NCBI GenBank assembly: GCA_034509735.1
Contig: JACGWO010000011.1
Span: forward strand, 27,450,979-27,514,978
Source: Sesamum alatum
Lineage: Eukaryota; Streptophyta; Magnoliopsida; Lamiales; Pedaliaceae
Direction: 5' to 3'
DNA: 64,000 nt
The notes beneath the pieces were generated by a model. The model was not told the DNA's origin. It ran no database searches and worked only from the letters and a program-made list of their open reading frames with translations. Each line of letters opens with the position of its first letter. Within the stretch, counting starts at the first letter, position 1. Below, piece after piece: positions 32,067 through 48,585 of the stretch. Made by a program: the position numbers and the translations under genes.

Positions 32067-32396
32067 TATTTATTTATTGCAATCATTTGGCAACTTCAAT
32101 CTCACAACTTCAACATCTCACAAGTTCACTACTTTTGAAAACTCTCAAGTAACATCTACTCTATCTTTTGCACACGAATTTCTCTCCACTTTTTAGAATA
32201 TTCATACACCAATTATCACACTTTCACCATTATTCTCGTCCCCTTCAAGTGTTCTTTATTTATTTCAAGTCGAACATTGCTGACTTAAGCATCAGAGTGC
32301 TAACCCCTCTCTGCAGGTTAGTCTCCCCTACAATCTTGGGACTTTCAAGAAGATCCTTCGACATTTTGTGGTGCTGCTGGAACCCAGTACGCATCA
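31461..32396 (+). mobile_element. Solo LTR (Ty3/gypsy, Tat-like), target duplication ATACT
   Basis: A 936-bp sequence starting TGATACCCCTC and ending CGCATCA, flanked by the 5-bp duplication ATACT (31456-31460 and 32397-32401). It has a TATA box TATAAAAGG (31919-31927) and a long ATT microsatellite (about 31975-32078). The motif CTGACTTAAGCATCAGAGTG (from 32280) is shared with three other LTRs in this window. No internal retrotransposon sequence and no second LTR are adjacent, so it is a solo LTR left by recombination. Confidence 0.9.
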
Positions 32397-33031
32397 ATAC
32401 TATATACTATTATTATCTAAAACTAAAATATGAGATATTGAATAGTAATACTAATATATGGTGAATTTTGAAACAAATGCATTTTCTTGTAGTGAATATT
32501 GAAATATAACAATAAAATTCATATGTATTATATTAAATAATTATTTACAAAAAATTATCAAAACTTACTAATAAATTGATTATTAAGCTTTGTTTTGGAT
32601 AATATAAACAAAATACTATATTCTATTATTATCTAAAATTAAAATACGAGATATTGATTAATAATTATAATATATGGTGAATTTTGAAACAAACATATTT
32701 TCTTGTAATGGATATTGAAATTTAACAAAATAATTCATATACATTATATCAAAAATTTATTTACAAAACTTACTAAATTGTTGATTAAGCTTGTTTTTAG
32801 ATAATACAGTATTAAAAAGTACCATATTTAATTATTATCTAAAACTAAAATATGAGACATTGACTAATAATTCTAATATAAGGTGAATTTTAAAATAAAT
32901 GCACTTTTCTTATAGCAGATATTGCAATATAACAATAAAAATCATATGTATTAAATTATATATTTATATAATAAAATATCAAAATATACTAAATTGTTGA
33001 TTAAACTTATTTTTAGATAATATAAATAAAA

Positions 33032-35255
33032 GGGTTAAATACTGTTTACCCCTTAAAAAATTGACATGTCGCATACACCCCCTCAAACTATTTTTTGTGA
33101 CATTTACCCCCTTCAAGTTTAATGATTGTGTTTGTATTTTTTTTTAGGGTAAATTACAGCCACCTCCCCTGAGGTTTAACATAATTATAAATATTCTCTC
33201 GTTGTTTGAAAAGTTACAAATACCCCACGAGGTTTTGTAATTAATTTGATTGTATTTTTTTCAATAAATTAATTTTAAAATTTATTATTATTAATTATTA
33301 TTAAAATATTTAATGAATAATAATAAATATAATTAGTTTAGAATATAATTATAATTATTAAATTCTTAATAATAATTTTAAAATTATAATTGTAATTATT
33401 GTAATTTTAAAATGCGGTGATTAATTTTAGCAAATTAAATTATTATATTTTTTATATATAAACTTTACATTTATTAAGATATATAATTAATTAAATTTAT
33501 AATTATAATTATTAAATTATTAATAATAAATTTTAAATTATCAATTTAACAAAAAATAAAGAAAAAATATTGAACGAATATGCTTTTGAAGTCGAACTTA
33601 CAAAATTCGACTTCGGACTTCATAAGTCGAATTTTGGTTCGACTTTATATTAAAATTAAAAAAAAAATTGCAAAGTTGAACTCATAAAATTCGACTTGCA
33701 CTATTAATATTATCTCTTTTGTTTAAATATTAATGGTGTTAGTTTTTTTATTATTTTGTATTAAAATGATAAATAAGCCAGAAAAGGGAGAGGGCGGAAA
33801 TAAAAACTTATGGTCCATCCACCATATTCTCTCTTTCAAGATAATCAATTTCTTCCTCTATTTTGGATATCTCATCTTTTATTTTGTTCAACTTGCAGAG
33901 AAGTCAAGGTATGATTTTTTTTGCTCTTGCACATTGGTGGGTCTTCCTATAAAAAAAAACCACATTGTCTAGCAATATCATTATAACCATAAAATCTTTT
34001 TTATGGATTGGCGCTCGTCCATAGGTTCTTAAAGATGCTTTCTTAATACAATAATACATGAGAATTTAATTGTAGGAGTCGAATCACTTGTTGACTCCAA
34101 TTTTTCATAAATGAAAGCGGAATTTGGGTGCATTTGGAAGATAGAAAATGATGGTTGAGCCATAATTTTTTATTTTTCCCCCTTTTCTGTCATTTCGTTT
34201 ATTTATTTTTTCCTAATTACACATCATGTGAGAGGCACATGCCTCTTTTTAACAGCAGTTAACGTTTTTCGTTAATTTTTTTACGTCGGGATTAAAATTG
34301 AGATAAATCGAAAGATATTGTCCTGAAATTGAAATTTTTGTAATGAATTGGACCAAAAATGGAATTTACCTTAAAAACATATCCTCTACACTCATAAGTG
34401 CCAATTTTTTGTGATGCCAAAAATGACCTTCAACTAATAAAATAACTAACTTATTCAACTTTTACAAATTAATTTTCTTTTCTTTCTTTAAACGTATATA
34501 ATTTATTGGTTTATATATTTTACTCTTATTTATAATATATTTTAAAGCGTGAACGGTTATTTTTTGTATGCACGCAGGTACAGTATGCCACGACAATGTT
34601 AAATAAAAAGTACAAAATTATTACACGAAAATGTTAAATGAAAAGTAAATTAAAATTTTATATAATTATTTTTGTTGACGTGAATATTTCCGTCCATACT
34701 TTAACCAATGAAAGTAAGGTATAACGGAGAATTCTCGGAGGGGGTGTAAGTGTAATTTTAAATTTTTTTGAGGAAAAGTGTGATTATACATTTTCAGAGA
34801 AAGTCTAAATGTAAGTAACTCTAAAATTTATTCGTTTTTACTATAGAAAAAAAAAATGAATGGGGCCTCGAACATATAAAAAAAAAAATAACAATATAGG
34901 GTTTTATTAAAGTAATGGAACATGAAATATTATTTTCAAACTTATTAAGATGACAAAACTCAGAAATAATGAAAAATACTTATTTTCTTTCTAACAACAA
35001 TTATTTTTAGATTAATATCCAAAAGCATCCTATACAAGCAATTAATTAATAATAGCACAACTTATACAACATTGGCGTTTAAAAATGCCCACTTCAAATT
35101 GGAAAAAAGATACTCAACATCAACAAGAGAAGTTGGGAAAAAAATGGAACACCAAACAGGCCTTAAACTCCAAGGGGGGACATGTTACAATAAATAGTTT
35201 GAGGGGGTGTATATGACATGTCATTTTGTTCAAGGGAGTAAAGTGCATTTAACCC
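33032..35255. mobile_element. Mutator-like element, non-autonomous, 2.2 kb
   Basis: Inverted repeats of about 90 bp: GGGTTAAATACTGTTTACCCC on the left; the right end read backwards is GGGTTAAATGCACTTTACTCCC. Both continue with TGACATGTCRYATACACC. The flanks are TAAATAAAA (33023-33031) and TAAACAAAA (35256-35264): a 9-bp target duplication with one difference. The interior contains a 96-bp fragment of MITE family 1 (33147-33242) and a 195-bp segment (34416-34610) shared with 30148-30796. No transposase frame is seen. Confidence 0.8.
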
Positions 35256-35420
35256 TAAACAAAAATATTATATTTGTATTATAATCTAAAATTAAAATAA
35301 GAGATATATTAACTAATAATTCTAATATATGATGAATTTTTAATATAAATTTGATATAATATTAAATATATAATTAAATATATAAAAACACTTAAAAATA
35401 AATATATATAAAAGCTTGCG

Positions 35421-35983
35421 AGCCCACCCACAAACACCTTTACATTATAGATTAGATGGACGATCTAGAATAGTCCATCCAAAACTATCGGATTATATGA
35501 ATGAAACCATTAATAATCTAATGATCACGATTTAATTCGTCCATTGGATTATGCAGAAACCATCGGTAGTAATGGGGTGAAGATGCAGTAGGGAAAATTT
35601 TAGCTCAGACCAGATTTGGCTAATCTTGGATCAATTATATGACAAATGCAATACACTTATCATATAACTGATGTACAATTTAGGGAGAATTACCAATCAC
35701 ATGTCAAGTAGATGTTGTGCAATGAACCAAATCCATTTAGGATCATTAGTAATTCAGCAGATTACATACCTTGATGCACATTGCATTTGACAAGTAACAG
35801 CCAACTCAGAAACTGGACAATATACATTTTTTTTTTTCTGTGTATATGAAGCTATTTAAACTACAACAGACAGTAAGATCACACCATAAGTTACTCTCAG
35901 CCTCATCAAACATCGCAAACTAGGATCTACTTCCGACAGTCGACAAGACAACCGGATTCCTAACCGTTCTTTAACAGTATAAC
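35421..35983. other. 3' flank of the BSK gene
   Basis: It probably contains the 3' UTR of the minus-strand BSK gene next to 35984. The rest is unremarkable intergenic DNA with no recognisable gene. Confidence 0.4.
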
Positions 35984-41221
<5,238 letters not shown>

Positions 41222-41487
41222 CTTGAGTGTGCTCACATTCACACACTTCACACTCACTCACTGTGTGTGTTAAACGTTTTTATGCTTCTATACAAGAAAT
41301 ATATATATATATATATATCTCAGGTGAAGAACTTGATGGATTTCAAGAAACAAGGCTAAGAATTTGATCTTTAGGAGTCAATGGAAGAGAAGAAAACTTG
41401 AAGCAACACAGTGTTTGTGGGGAAGGATGATTAAGAGCACTCAGAGAAGGAAGGCAGAGAGTGGGCACATGATAACTCGATGATTGG

Positions 41488-41492
41488 CACGT

Positions 41493-41527
<35 letters not shown>
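41488..41527 (-). promoter_or_regulatory. G-box followed by GA/CT microsatellite upstream of BSK2
   Basis: CACGTG (41488-41493) is directly beside an uninterrupted GA run (41495-41527; CT on the coding strand), about 270-300 bp before the ATG. A TATATATA stretch lies at about 41299-41317, some 80-95 bp before the ATG, and could be the core promoter. G-boxes bind bHLH and bZIP factors, and BZR-type factors can use them; feedback by brassinosteroid would be an inference. Confidence 0.4.
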
Positions 41528-41529
<2 letters not shown>

Positions 41530-41650
41530 CTGCAGAGCAACTGTGCAAATGCTTTTGTAATTCATTCGTCGAACTCTTTTCCATTTTCACATTTGCAGCA
41601 CCTCTGTGCTCCCTGTGCGCGTCTCTGATGCAACTCAAGGGTTGAAAATA

Positions 41651-41816
41651 AGGGTTAAATGCAATTTGACCCGTGTTTATCTAAAATAGCAATTAAATAA
41701 CTAACAATTTAACTCTAATGTTATTTAAAGTACAGGGGGTAAATTATTATTTCTTTTTTTACATGAAATTTTTTACACATTTTGCATATCATAAGGGGGT
41801 AATTGCATTTTTCCCA
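41651..41816. mobile_element. Mutator-like MITE, family 2, upstream of BSK2
   Basis: A 166-bp self-complementary element (AGGGTTAAATGCAATTTG ... GGTAATTGCATTTTTCCCA) between TTGAAAATA (41642-41650) and TTGAAAAAA (41817-41825), a 9-bp target duplication with one difference. It lies about 430 bp upstream of the BSK2 ATG. Confidence 0.65.
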
Positions 41817-41897
41817 TTGAAAAAATAATTAAATTACTCAAATCACTAACCAAAAACAATTATTTTAAATTTAATTCATTAAATATAATAAATTAAA

Positions 41898-42107
41898 GGG
41901 ATAATAAAATTTACAACTTCTGACCTATGATCTATTTACATAAACTACTCCATTTTTGTATAATTACAGAAATCAGACAATCAAAAAATAGGAATAATTT
42001 GTGTGACGATGATAACTTCTTTTGCAGGTATATGTGTAATTATGCAAAAAAGCATGGTTGATTTGTATAATCAGACCATAAATCATAAGTACAAATGTAA
42101 TTATCTC
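41898..42107. mobile_element. Mutator-like MITE, family 3 (degraded)
   Basis: The same order of motifs as at 8836-9118: 'gatctatttacataaa.ta', 'gtataattacagaaatca', 'caaaaaatagg.ataatttgtgtg' and 'gtacaaatgtaattatc'. The left end is GGGATAATAAAATTT. The target duplication is no longer clear. Confidence 0.55.
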
Positions 42108-42667
42108 TATTAATATAGATATTAGTGCAGCAGGCGAGGCACTAATTAGTGCCTGTTGGGTAATGAATTATATGCTCCAACTTCATGAGTCTCACAATTC
42201 TATCTTTAAAAATGTACCTCATGATATGAAAATGAAACCTTTGGACTTATAGATAACTCAATTTTTCGCATGCAATCAATGTGAGATGCGTGACAATATT
42301 TTCAACTTCTTAGATGAGGAATTTGGTACGGTACATGGTCTCATTCACACAAAAAATGTCAAACAATACATCATGTAGTGGGGCACCTATTATATCACGA
42401 ACTGCATCATTTTGATGCTGGTGACATATGTTCCACATAGATGCACATTGAGCTTGAGTAACTCATGCATCCTAAGGTCTCCTCTCATATAGAGGCGCAT
42501 TTGCAAGGACAAATTTCCCAAGTATGCATATGCATCACGAAATATTAAGTATTTTTAGATGTAATTTAAAATTCAAACACAACTAAATAATTAAAAAACA
42601 ATGAATTATTCAATGCTCAACTAAATTAAAACTCATTCAAAGTCGATTCATTTAATATTTAAACCAA
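42108..42667. other. Intergenic DNA
   Basis: Less AT-rich at 42110-42540 than its neighbours, but broken in all frames. No gene or element could be supported. Confidence 0.35.
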
Positions 42668-43044
42668 CTAGTTATGAATCCGTGCGTTGCACGGATATAT
42701 TATATTTTAATATAAAAAATTAAATTTTTAATATTGATTATGTAGTTTTATTTGAATGAATTATTTAAAATATTAAGATACTAATTGTATTGAAATTTTT
42801 TTTCTGCAATTGAAATTGCTAGACAAATTATTCTTTTGTGTTAGCTATTATATGCACTAATTATGAACCCGTGCATTGCACGGATATATTATATTTTAAT
42901 ATAAAAAAAATAAATTTTTAATATTGATTATGTAATTTTATTTGAATCAATTGTTTGTTAAAATATTAAGATACTAACTGTATTGACTTTTTTTTTGCAA
43001 TTGAAATTGCTAGACAAATTATTCTTTTGCGTTAGCTATTATAT
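42668..43044 (-). repeat. Helitron-like 3' ends, duplicated (period 189 bp)
   Basis: Read on the minus strand, a hairpin CCGTGCAACGCACGG (42680-42694) is followed 8 nt later by CTAG (42668-42671) and then T, the layout of a Helitron 3' terminus. The same 189 bp follow again at 42856-43044 with hairpin CCGTGCAATGCACGG (42869-42883). The repeated end in the second copy reads TTAG. I could not locate a matching 5' TC end. Confidence 0.5.
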
Positions 43045-43050
43045 GAATTG

Positions 43051-43940
43051 CATAATTAAAAATATACCTTAATATTTTGTAATATTTGTATATACAGGAT
43101 CTTTATAAAAAAAAATAATGATCCATATCAAATAAAATTATAAAATTGATAATCAATTAGAAAATTCATTGATGCTAAATGCATAATTCAGGAATAACAA
43201 GTATAATAAATAAACAAATAAAAGTAAAGTAATTTGAAAAAAATTCTAGATTTGAAAATAAAAATTAATTTAAAATAAAAATAATTAAGAATTTAATATA
43301 AATGGAGGAACTAAAAGAAGTAAGAAAATAATGATGAGAGAGAATAATTAATAAAAGTTATTGTAATTAACAATTTATATATATAGAAATAAGTGAAGGT
43401 GACAAATTAGACCAAAATTAACTTGTCCAACTCATTATCCATATCGGAAAGAGATTGACATATAGGATGATATTCATTTTAAATATTATAATATGATCGC
43501 ATAATTAAAAATATACCTTTGTTTTTGTAATATTTGTATATACAGGATTCTCATAAAAAAAAATAATGATGTATATCAAATAAAATTATAAATTTGATAA
43601 TCAATCAAAAAATTCATTGATGCTAAATGCATAATTCAAGAATAACAAATATAATAAATAAACAAATAAAAGTAAAGTAATTTGAAAGAAATTCTAAAGG
43701 TTTGAAAAATAAAAAGTAATTTAAAATGAAAATAATTAAGAATTTAATATAAATGGAGGAACTAAAAGAAGTAAGAAAATAATGATGAGAGAGAATAATT
43801 AATAAAAATTTATTATAATTAATAATTTATATTTATAGAAATAAGTGAAGGTGGCAAATTAGACCAAAACCAACTTGTCCATCTCATTATCCATACAAGA
43901 AAGAGATTGAATGGTAGTCATTTTAAATATTATAATATGA
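43051..43940. repeat. Tandem duplication, 449-bp period
   Basis: Unit 1 is 43051-43499 and unit 2 is 43500-43940. Both start CATAATTAAAAATATACC and run with few differences through 'ttgtatatacaggat', 'aaattcattgatgctaaatg', 'ggaggaactaaaagaagtaag' and 'ttttaaatattataatatgat'. The high identity suggests a fairly recent event. Non-coding. It directly follows the duplicated Helitron-like ends, so both may belong to one larger element. Confidence 0.8.
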
Positions 43941-44040
43941 TTTCAAACTCAATAAACAAAAATAAAATAGAATAAATTATTTGAATCTCTTTATTTTTTA
44001 TTTTTTTTTTCTAAATAAAAGGTTAGGTTGTGTTAAATTA

Positions 44041-44565
44041 GGATAATTACATCACCCTATTTTGAGGTTTGATCTAATTACATGTAAACTCCTGTAGTTT
44101 GAAAAATTACATTTAGTATCACTGAAGTTTGTTTTTGTTTAACAAATAGACCCTCTGCCTCTCCTCAATTAGTCAATATTCACTGAATTCGTTGATATTA
44201 ACAAATAAGTTGAAGAAAATCTATATGTACCCCTGATTGACTTATTTCTGCCTTATTGTAGGTTAAATAAATCTTCCTCTAATCGAATTATATCCTTATA
44301 TATCTTCACACACTAATGCATGTGAGAATGTATATCTCACCCTTATAAGAGTAGTTTGGTCATAATAGATTTGTTTGACCTGCAATAGGTCAGTAATAAG
44401 TCAATCGTGTGTAATAAATTTTCATTAAACTTTTTTCCTAATATCTGAAAATTCGATTAATTTTGACTAATAAACGAATCTATTTATTAGATTAAAACAA
44501 ATACCAAGAGTACAAGATGTAATTTCTCGAATCATAGTGGATCAGAAAGGGTTGGTTATTATTCC
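44041..44565. mobile_element. Mutator-like MITE, family 4
   Basis: A 525-bp element with terminal sequence GGATAATTACATCACCC and right end GGTTGGTTATTATTCC. The inner parts ('gaaaaattacatttagtat', 'cttattgtaggttaaataaatc', 'aattttgactaataaacga') match 56886-57415 throughout. Non-coding. Confidence 0.65.
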
Positions 44566-45790
44566 TTAAATTTATTGTGGCTATTAGCACTATAAATTTT
44601 TTTCTTTTTATTTTTTTCCCTTGAAGCTTGTTGGAAAACTGGCCAATTTGGTCATCTTAGCTCCACAAATACGTTAGAAATTAAGTCCAATTCTTAATTA
44701 ACAAAAAATTATAAGATGGTCATTGTGTAACATGCCCTCCATAAAATGCTGAAAGTTATATTTTTAATGGGATTCAGTGGGTGTTTGCAATAGTTTCTAG
44801 TTATTGTGAGAATACATTATAAAGAACGTTTTAAGTTAAACAGTAGTAAAAATTTAGAGTATTTAGAAATAAAAGTAAAAAAGTGGAAAAGAAATTGAAG
44901 TTGAAGTGTTTGATAAAATAAAATTAATATTTATAATTTATTAATAACCTGAGAAAGTTAGTAAGGAGTTGCTTATGACTTTTGGATTAATTCTGTATTT
45001 TTTCTGTTTTTGCGTTTCTTTGGTTTGAGTTTATGTTTTATTCAGTTTATTCATTTTCTTATTTTCCATGTGTTTGAACAGGACCTGAATATGTAACATA
45101 ATGGTTGGAAGAACATTCTGATGATGAAATGGTCATCTTTTGTTCTTTTTTTTTTTTTTTTTTTTTTATGATGTTCTGCAACAACACATGCACAAATATT
45201 TTTTGAGGTATTGACACAGTGCAAACACTTTCATCCTAAGTTTTTTGATGTATTGACAAACAACTTTTGACGTATTTTTGCATTGCAAATTTTGTTTGTC
45301 TTTGCATCAAATTCATGCTTTGTATTTATTGTTTCTTGCTCGTTGTTTGCAAGTTTAGTCATTTAATACAAGTTTTACAAAGCATTAAACAGGGAGTATG
45401 CCTAAATTTTCATACCTAATTATGGTAAGAAAATTGCAATTTTCTCCTGTTTTTATTGTTTTTGTTAAATTTGGTTTGTGAATTTCATTTCTAATTGCGT
45501 CATATATTTATAAGGGTATATTGGCAAAACGCCAAATTACAACTATCAATAGTGGCTTTCAAATGTTAAATTTCAAAGGTCATAAATAACTATTGAAATT
45601 GATTTTGAAAATAGATGGGTGCTTATGTAATTGTGCATATTTTATCAGAATTTTCAGGGGCATTTTTGAGAAAGATCATTTTTTGACCGAAAAATTGGTC
45701 GAAATTCCACCGGAAGGACAAATTGAAAAATAAAATTTAGACGATTTTAAAAATTATTTTAAAACACATGGACTAAAATGAAAATAACCC
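44566..45790. other. AT-rich intergenic DNA
   Basis: No gene is supported. A poly(T) run lies at about 45147-45168. About 45520-45785 shares phrases with the short 'acttttaatttt' type repeats, but no borders could be fixed. Confidence 0.4.
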
Positions 45791-46355
45791 TAGTATATGC
45801 ATCACACTCAAATGTGTGTGCACAATTAACTCGAAATTGTAAAAACTAATTATTACTTTAATATATATATATATATATTAATTGGATAAATAAAAAATTA
45901 AAAAAAATAGAATAAAGTTATGAGAAATTATTGTGAAAAAAGTGAGAGAAGAAAAAGAGATATGAAGGTTGAGAAAAAGAAATTTAAGAAAATAATTAAA
46001 AAAAAATAACTGACCAAAACTACTAAAAAATACCATAGTGGTGCTCTTCAATTATATAAAAATTAGTTAGTATATGTGGTACATTCAAATGTGTGTGCAT
46101 GATTGATTTTAAATTTAAAAACCTAAGTACCATTTTAAAAGATATATATGTTAATTAGATAAATAAAAAATATTAAAAAATAAAAAAAATACGAGAAATT
46201 ATTGAGAAAAAGAGTGAGAGAATAAAGAAATGTTAGAGTTGAGAAAGATAGAAATGGTAAGTTCAACGAGAAAGAAAAATAAAAAATATTTAAAATAAAT
46301 TACAGACCAAAAAAATTGAAAACATCAAAAGAGTGCTCGTCAATTATATATAGAC
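45791..46355 (-). repeat. Two tandem Helitron-like non-autonomous copies
   Basis: Unit 1 (45791-46064) and unit 2 (46065-46355) are diverged copies. Read on the minus strand, each begins TATATAATTGA(A/C)GAGCAC and ends with a hairpin around GTGCACACACATTTGAGTGTG, then about 10 nt, then CTAG (unit 1) or CTAA (unit 2). A third, inverted relative is at about 54556-54880. The Helitron assignment rests only on end structure. Confidence 0.5.
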
Positions 46356-46367
46356 ATAAATAAAGAT

Positions 46368-46799
46368 GGGTTAATTATAACCACTTCCCCTGGGGTTTGG
46401 CATAATTATAAATACTTCTCGTTGTTTGAGAAATTACAAATACCCCCTGGGATTTGTAATTTTTAACCAAAGGTCTGAGAAATTGATCATTTTGCCCTTG
46501 ATTTTTTTTTAAATTATAGAAAAACTAGTTGAGACAAATTGCATTATTATTCATCTATGTCAAAAACTTAAGAAGCCTCTCCCTACGAATTGAAGTCTAA
46601 AGAAATTCAAAAAAATTTAAGAATTAAATAAAAAAATTAATTTGCATAAGGATATTTTGGTCAGTTCACCTATAAAATTGGATGAAAATGGGTTATTTGT
46701 TAGACGATTACAAACCTCAAAGGATATTTATAATTTTTAAATAATAAATAAATATTTATAATTATGTCAAATTTTAGAAAAAGCAGCTATAATTTGCTC
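46368..46799. mobile_element. Mutator-like MITE, family 1 (copy F)
   Basis: Termini GGGTTAATTATAACCACTTCC and GCAGCTATAATTTGCTC, with the full family-1 interior ('ttgcccttgatttttt', 'ggatattttggtcagttca', 'ggatgaaaatgggttatttg'). The right terminus has drifted and the target duplication is uncertain (ACATAAATA / ACATAGATA close by). Confidence 0.7.
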
Positions 46800-47278
46800 A
46801 ACATAGATACCTTTTTTTTTAGTGATGTAAATGTCAAATTTTCCTTTATCTCCTTATGTTGGATATTTTAACTAGTGATTGATGGTCATGTAATCATTTG
46901 ATGTTGTATTATTTTAAGGAAGAAAAACTGTTGGGTAGGCATGAATGAAAAAGACATGTCTTTTGGATATTTTCAGTTGAGGATCCACTTCGTCTGGATA
47001 ATTTTTTTTTACTAGTGAGATAGTTTCTAGAAGAAGGGTCTATATAAGATATCTTGATCAAGATGAACTTTCTAACCAAAGGGGAAAAAATATTTTAAAA
47101 TATTATAATAACTATATAAAAATTAATTTTTTTCCCCCAAACTCAAATATATGATGAGTGACCACAAATTTCAATTGGGAAATTATGTGTTTGGTCATGT
47201 CAATGACTTTTTGATATGTTCATAGTAAAAAAGAAAAAAGAAAAACAATTATAAATGCTTGTTTCTTGATTATTTTGG
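46800..47278. other. AT-rich spacer
   Basis: No gene or defined element is visible. It ends in the left target duplication of the family-3 MITE. Confidence 0.35.
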
Positions 47279-47793
47279 AAATAATTACATTTACACCTCC
47301 TAACTTATAGTCTATTTACACAAATTACCCATGCCTTTGCATAATTACAGAAATCACTATTGATAGCCAAAAAATAGGGGTAGTTTGTGTAATAAGCACT
47401 GCAAGAAAATAGCTTAATAGCAACGAAAAATTTGTTGTTGAAATCAGTGTCGAACTAATTACCAAGTAAAATTCTCCTTGCTAATCTAAACAACATAATA
47501 TATATTTTAAATAGTACTTTAGCAAGTAAATTTTCTCGTATCAAATAATATATTAGCAATCAAAATTTTACTTGCTAATTAGCTTGACGTTGATTTTTTT
47601 TCGTTGCTATTGAGGGTTTTTCTTGTAGTGAATGTCGATACTTTTGAGGGGTGTAAGTGTAATTTTTTAAAAAAATAGAGGTAGTTTGTGTAAATGACGC
47701 TTACATTCTAGTGGGTGTATGTGTAATTATTCAAAAACCTAGGTGATTTGTGTAAACAGATCATAAATTAGGGGGTATAAATGTAATTATCCC
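47279..47793. mobile_element. Mutator-like MITE, family 3, with nested CACTA element
   Basis: Perfect 9-bp target duplications TTATTTTGG (47270-47278 and 47794-47802) flank it. The left terminus has mutated to AAATAATTACATTTACACC; the right is GTAATTATCCC. Without the 234-bp insert at 47397-47630 it would be about 281 bp, the same as the copy at 8836-9118 (283 bp). Confidence 0.85.
47397..47630. mobile_element. CACTA-type MITE inside the family-3 MITE
   Basis: Starts CACTGCAAGAAAATAGC and ends TTTTTCTTGTAGTG, matching CACTA termini with one change (CACTG). The sub-terminal arms 'aatagcaacgaaaaa' and 'tttttcgttgctatt' are inverted repeats. The flanking triplets AAG and AAT may be a decayed 3-bp target duplication. 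Comparison with the uninterrupted copy at 8836-9118 fixes both borders to within a few bases. Confidence 0.8.
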
Positions 47794-47802
47794 TTATTTT
47801 GG

Positions 47803-48582
47803 TTTGTTTGGGATATATTCTTGATGAATATGAAGGAGACATAAATTTTAGTGTGGAAAAATTTGATAGGATGCACTTCTATGATATTTTATACACCTAT
47901 TTTTATGTTTTGAGTAGATTTTAGGTTGAAATTGACGAATATGATAATTCGATTCAATATTAATTATTCTACTGAGATTCATGAGTTTAATGATTCTTAA
48001 TTGTCATACATTTACAAGTAGCAAATAAATTTGTTATGTGATTACATGATTGATTTGTGGAAAACAAGAAAACTATGTTAAATAATTGCAATTATCTCGA
48101 TTTTTTATTTAGGTTGTGTTTTTACAGAATTAAATGATATTATTAAATTGATGTAAATTGTTATTGAGCCCATCTAATTTGATGATACTTTTTGGTTTAA
48201 ATGTTTGAATTAAGCAAGTAGAAAAAAAAAATGAAAACTTGTTATGTGTATCTAAAAAGGTATCGAGCTAAAAGCTTGGGTAACGAAATTTATCATTTAT
48301 GATCGAGGATCGATATGATAATTGGATGATACAATCGCTTAAATAATATCTCCGTCTCTGAATTATTTCCTATTATTTTCCATTACCTTCAATCATTTTT
48401 GTGAGTAGTTTAGTTTATCAATTTATAAATCTCTAAGTCCTCCGAATTAGTTACTACAATTGAGATTATTTAAAAAGGAGCATCCAAGCTGGCCACTCCC
48501 CTCTTGGGATTCAAACATCTGACCTATTTTACACATAAATAAAGTATCATCATTGAACCACTTGATCGTTACTAAAAATCAT
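47803..48582. other. AT-rich intergenic DNA
   Basis: No gene, tRNA or defined element could be supported in this stretch. Confidence 0.4.
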
Positions 48583-48585
48583 TTA

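Larger units (their letters stand above)
31311..35420. repeat. AT-rich tandem array (unit about 210 bp), twice interrupted
   Basis: The phrase GGTGAATTTTGAAACAAA or a variant starts at about 32460, 32675 and 32881, and an earlier unit starts at 31311. Each unit continues 'ttcttgtaatggatattgaaat', 'aaaacttactaaattg.tgattaag', 'ggataatataaac' and 'tattattatctaaaa'. The first unit is split by a solo LTR (31461-32396) and the last by a Mutator-like element (33032-35255), after which it resumes at 35265. One unit of the same sequence lies inside the element at 49769-50803, and both loci end in a similar 'aaaagct(t/c)gc.ag'. The array may therefore be the expanded interior of a related DNA transposon. 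Confidence 0.75.

Noticed and set aside
31936..32196. Tyrosine/leucine-rich frame of 86 codons
   Set aside because: It is the translation of the ATT microsatellite inside a solo LTR.
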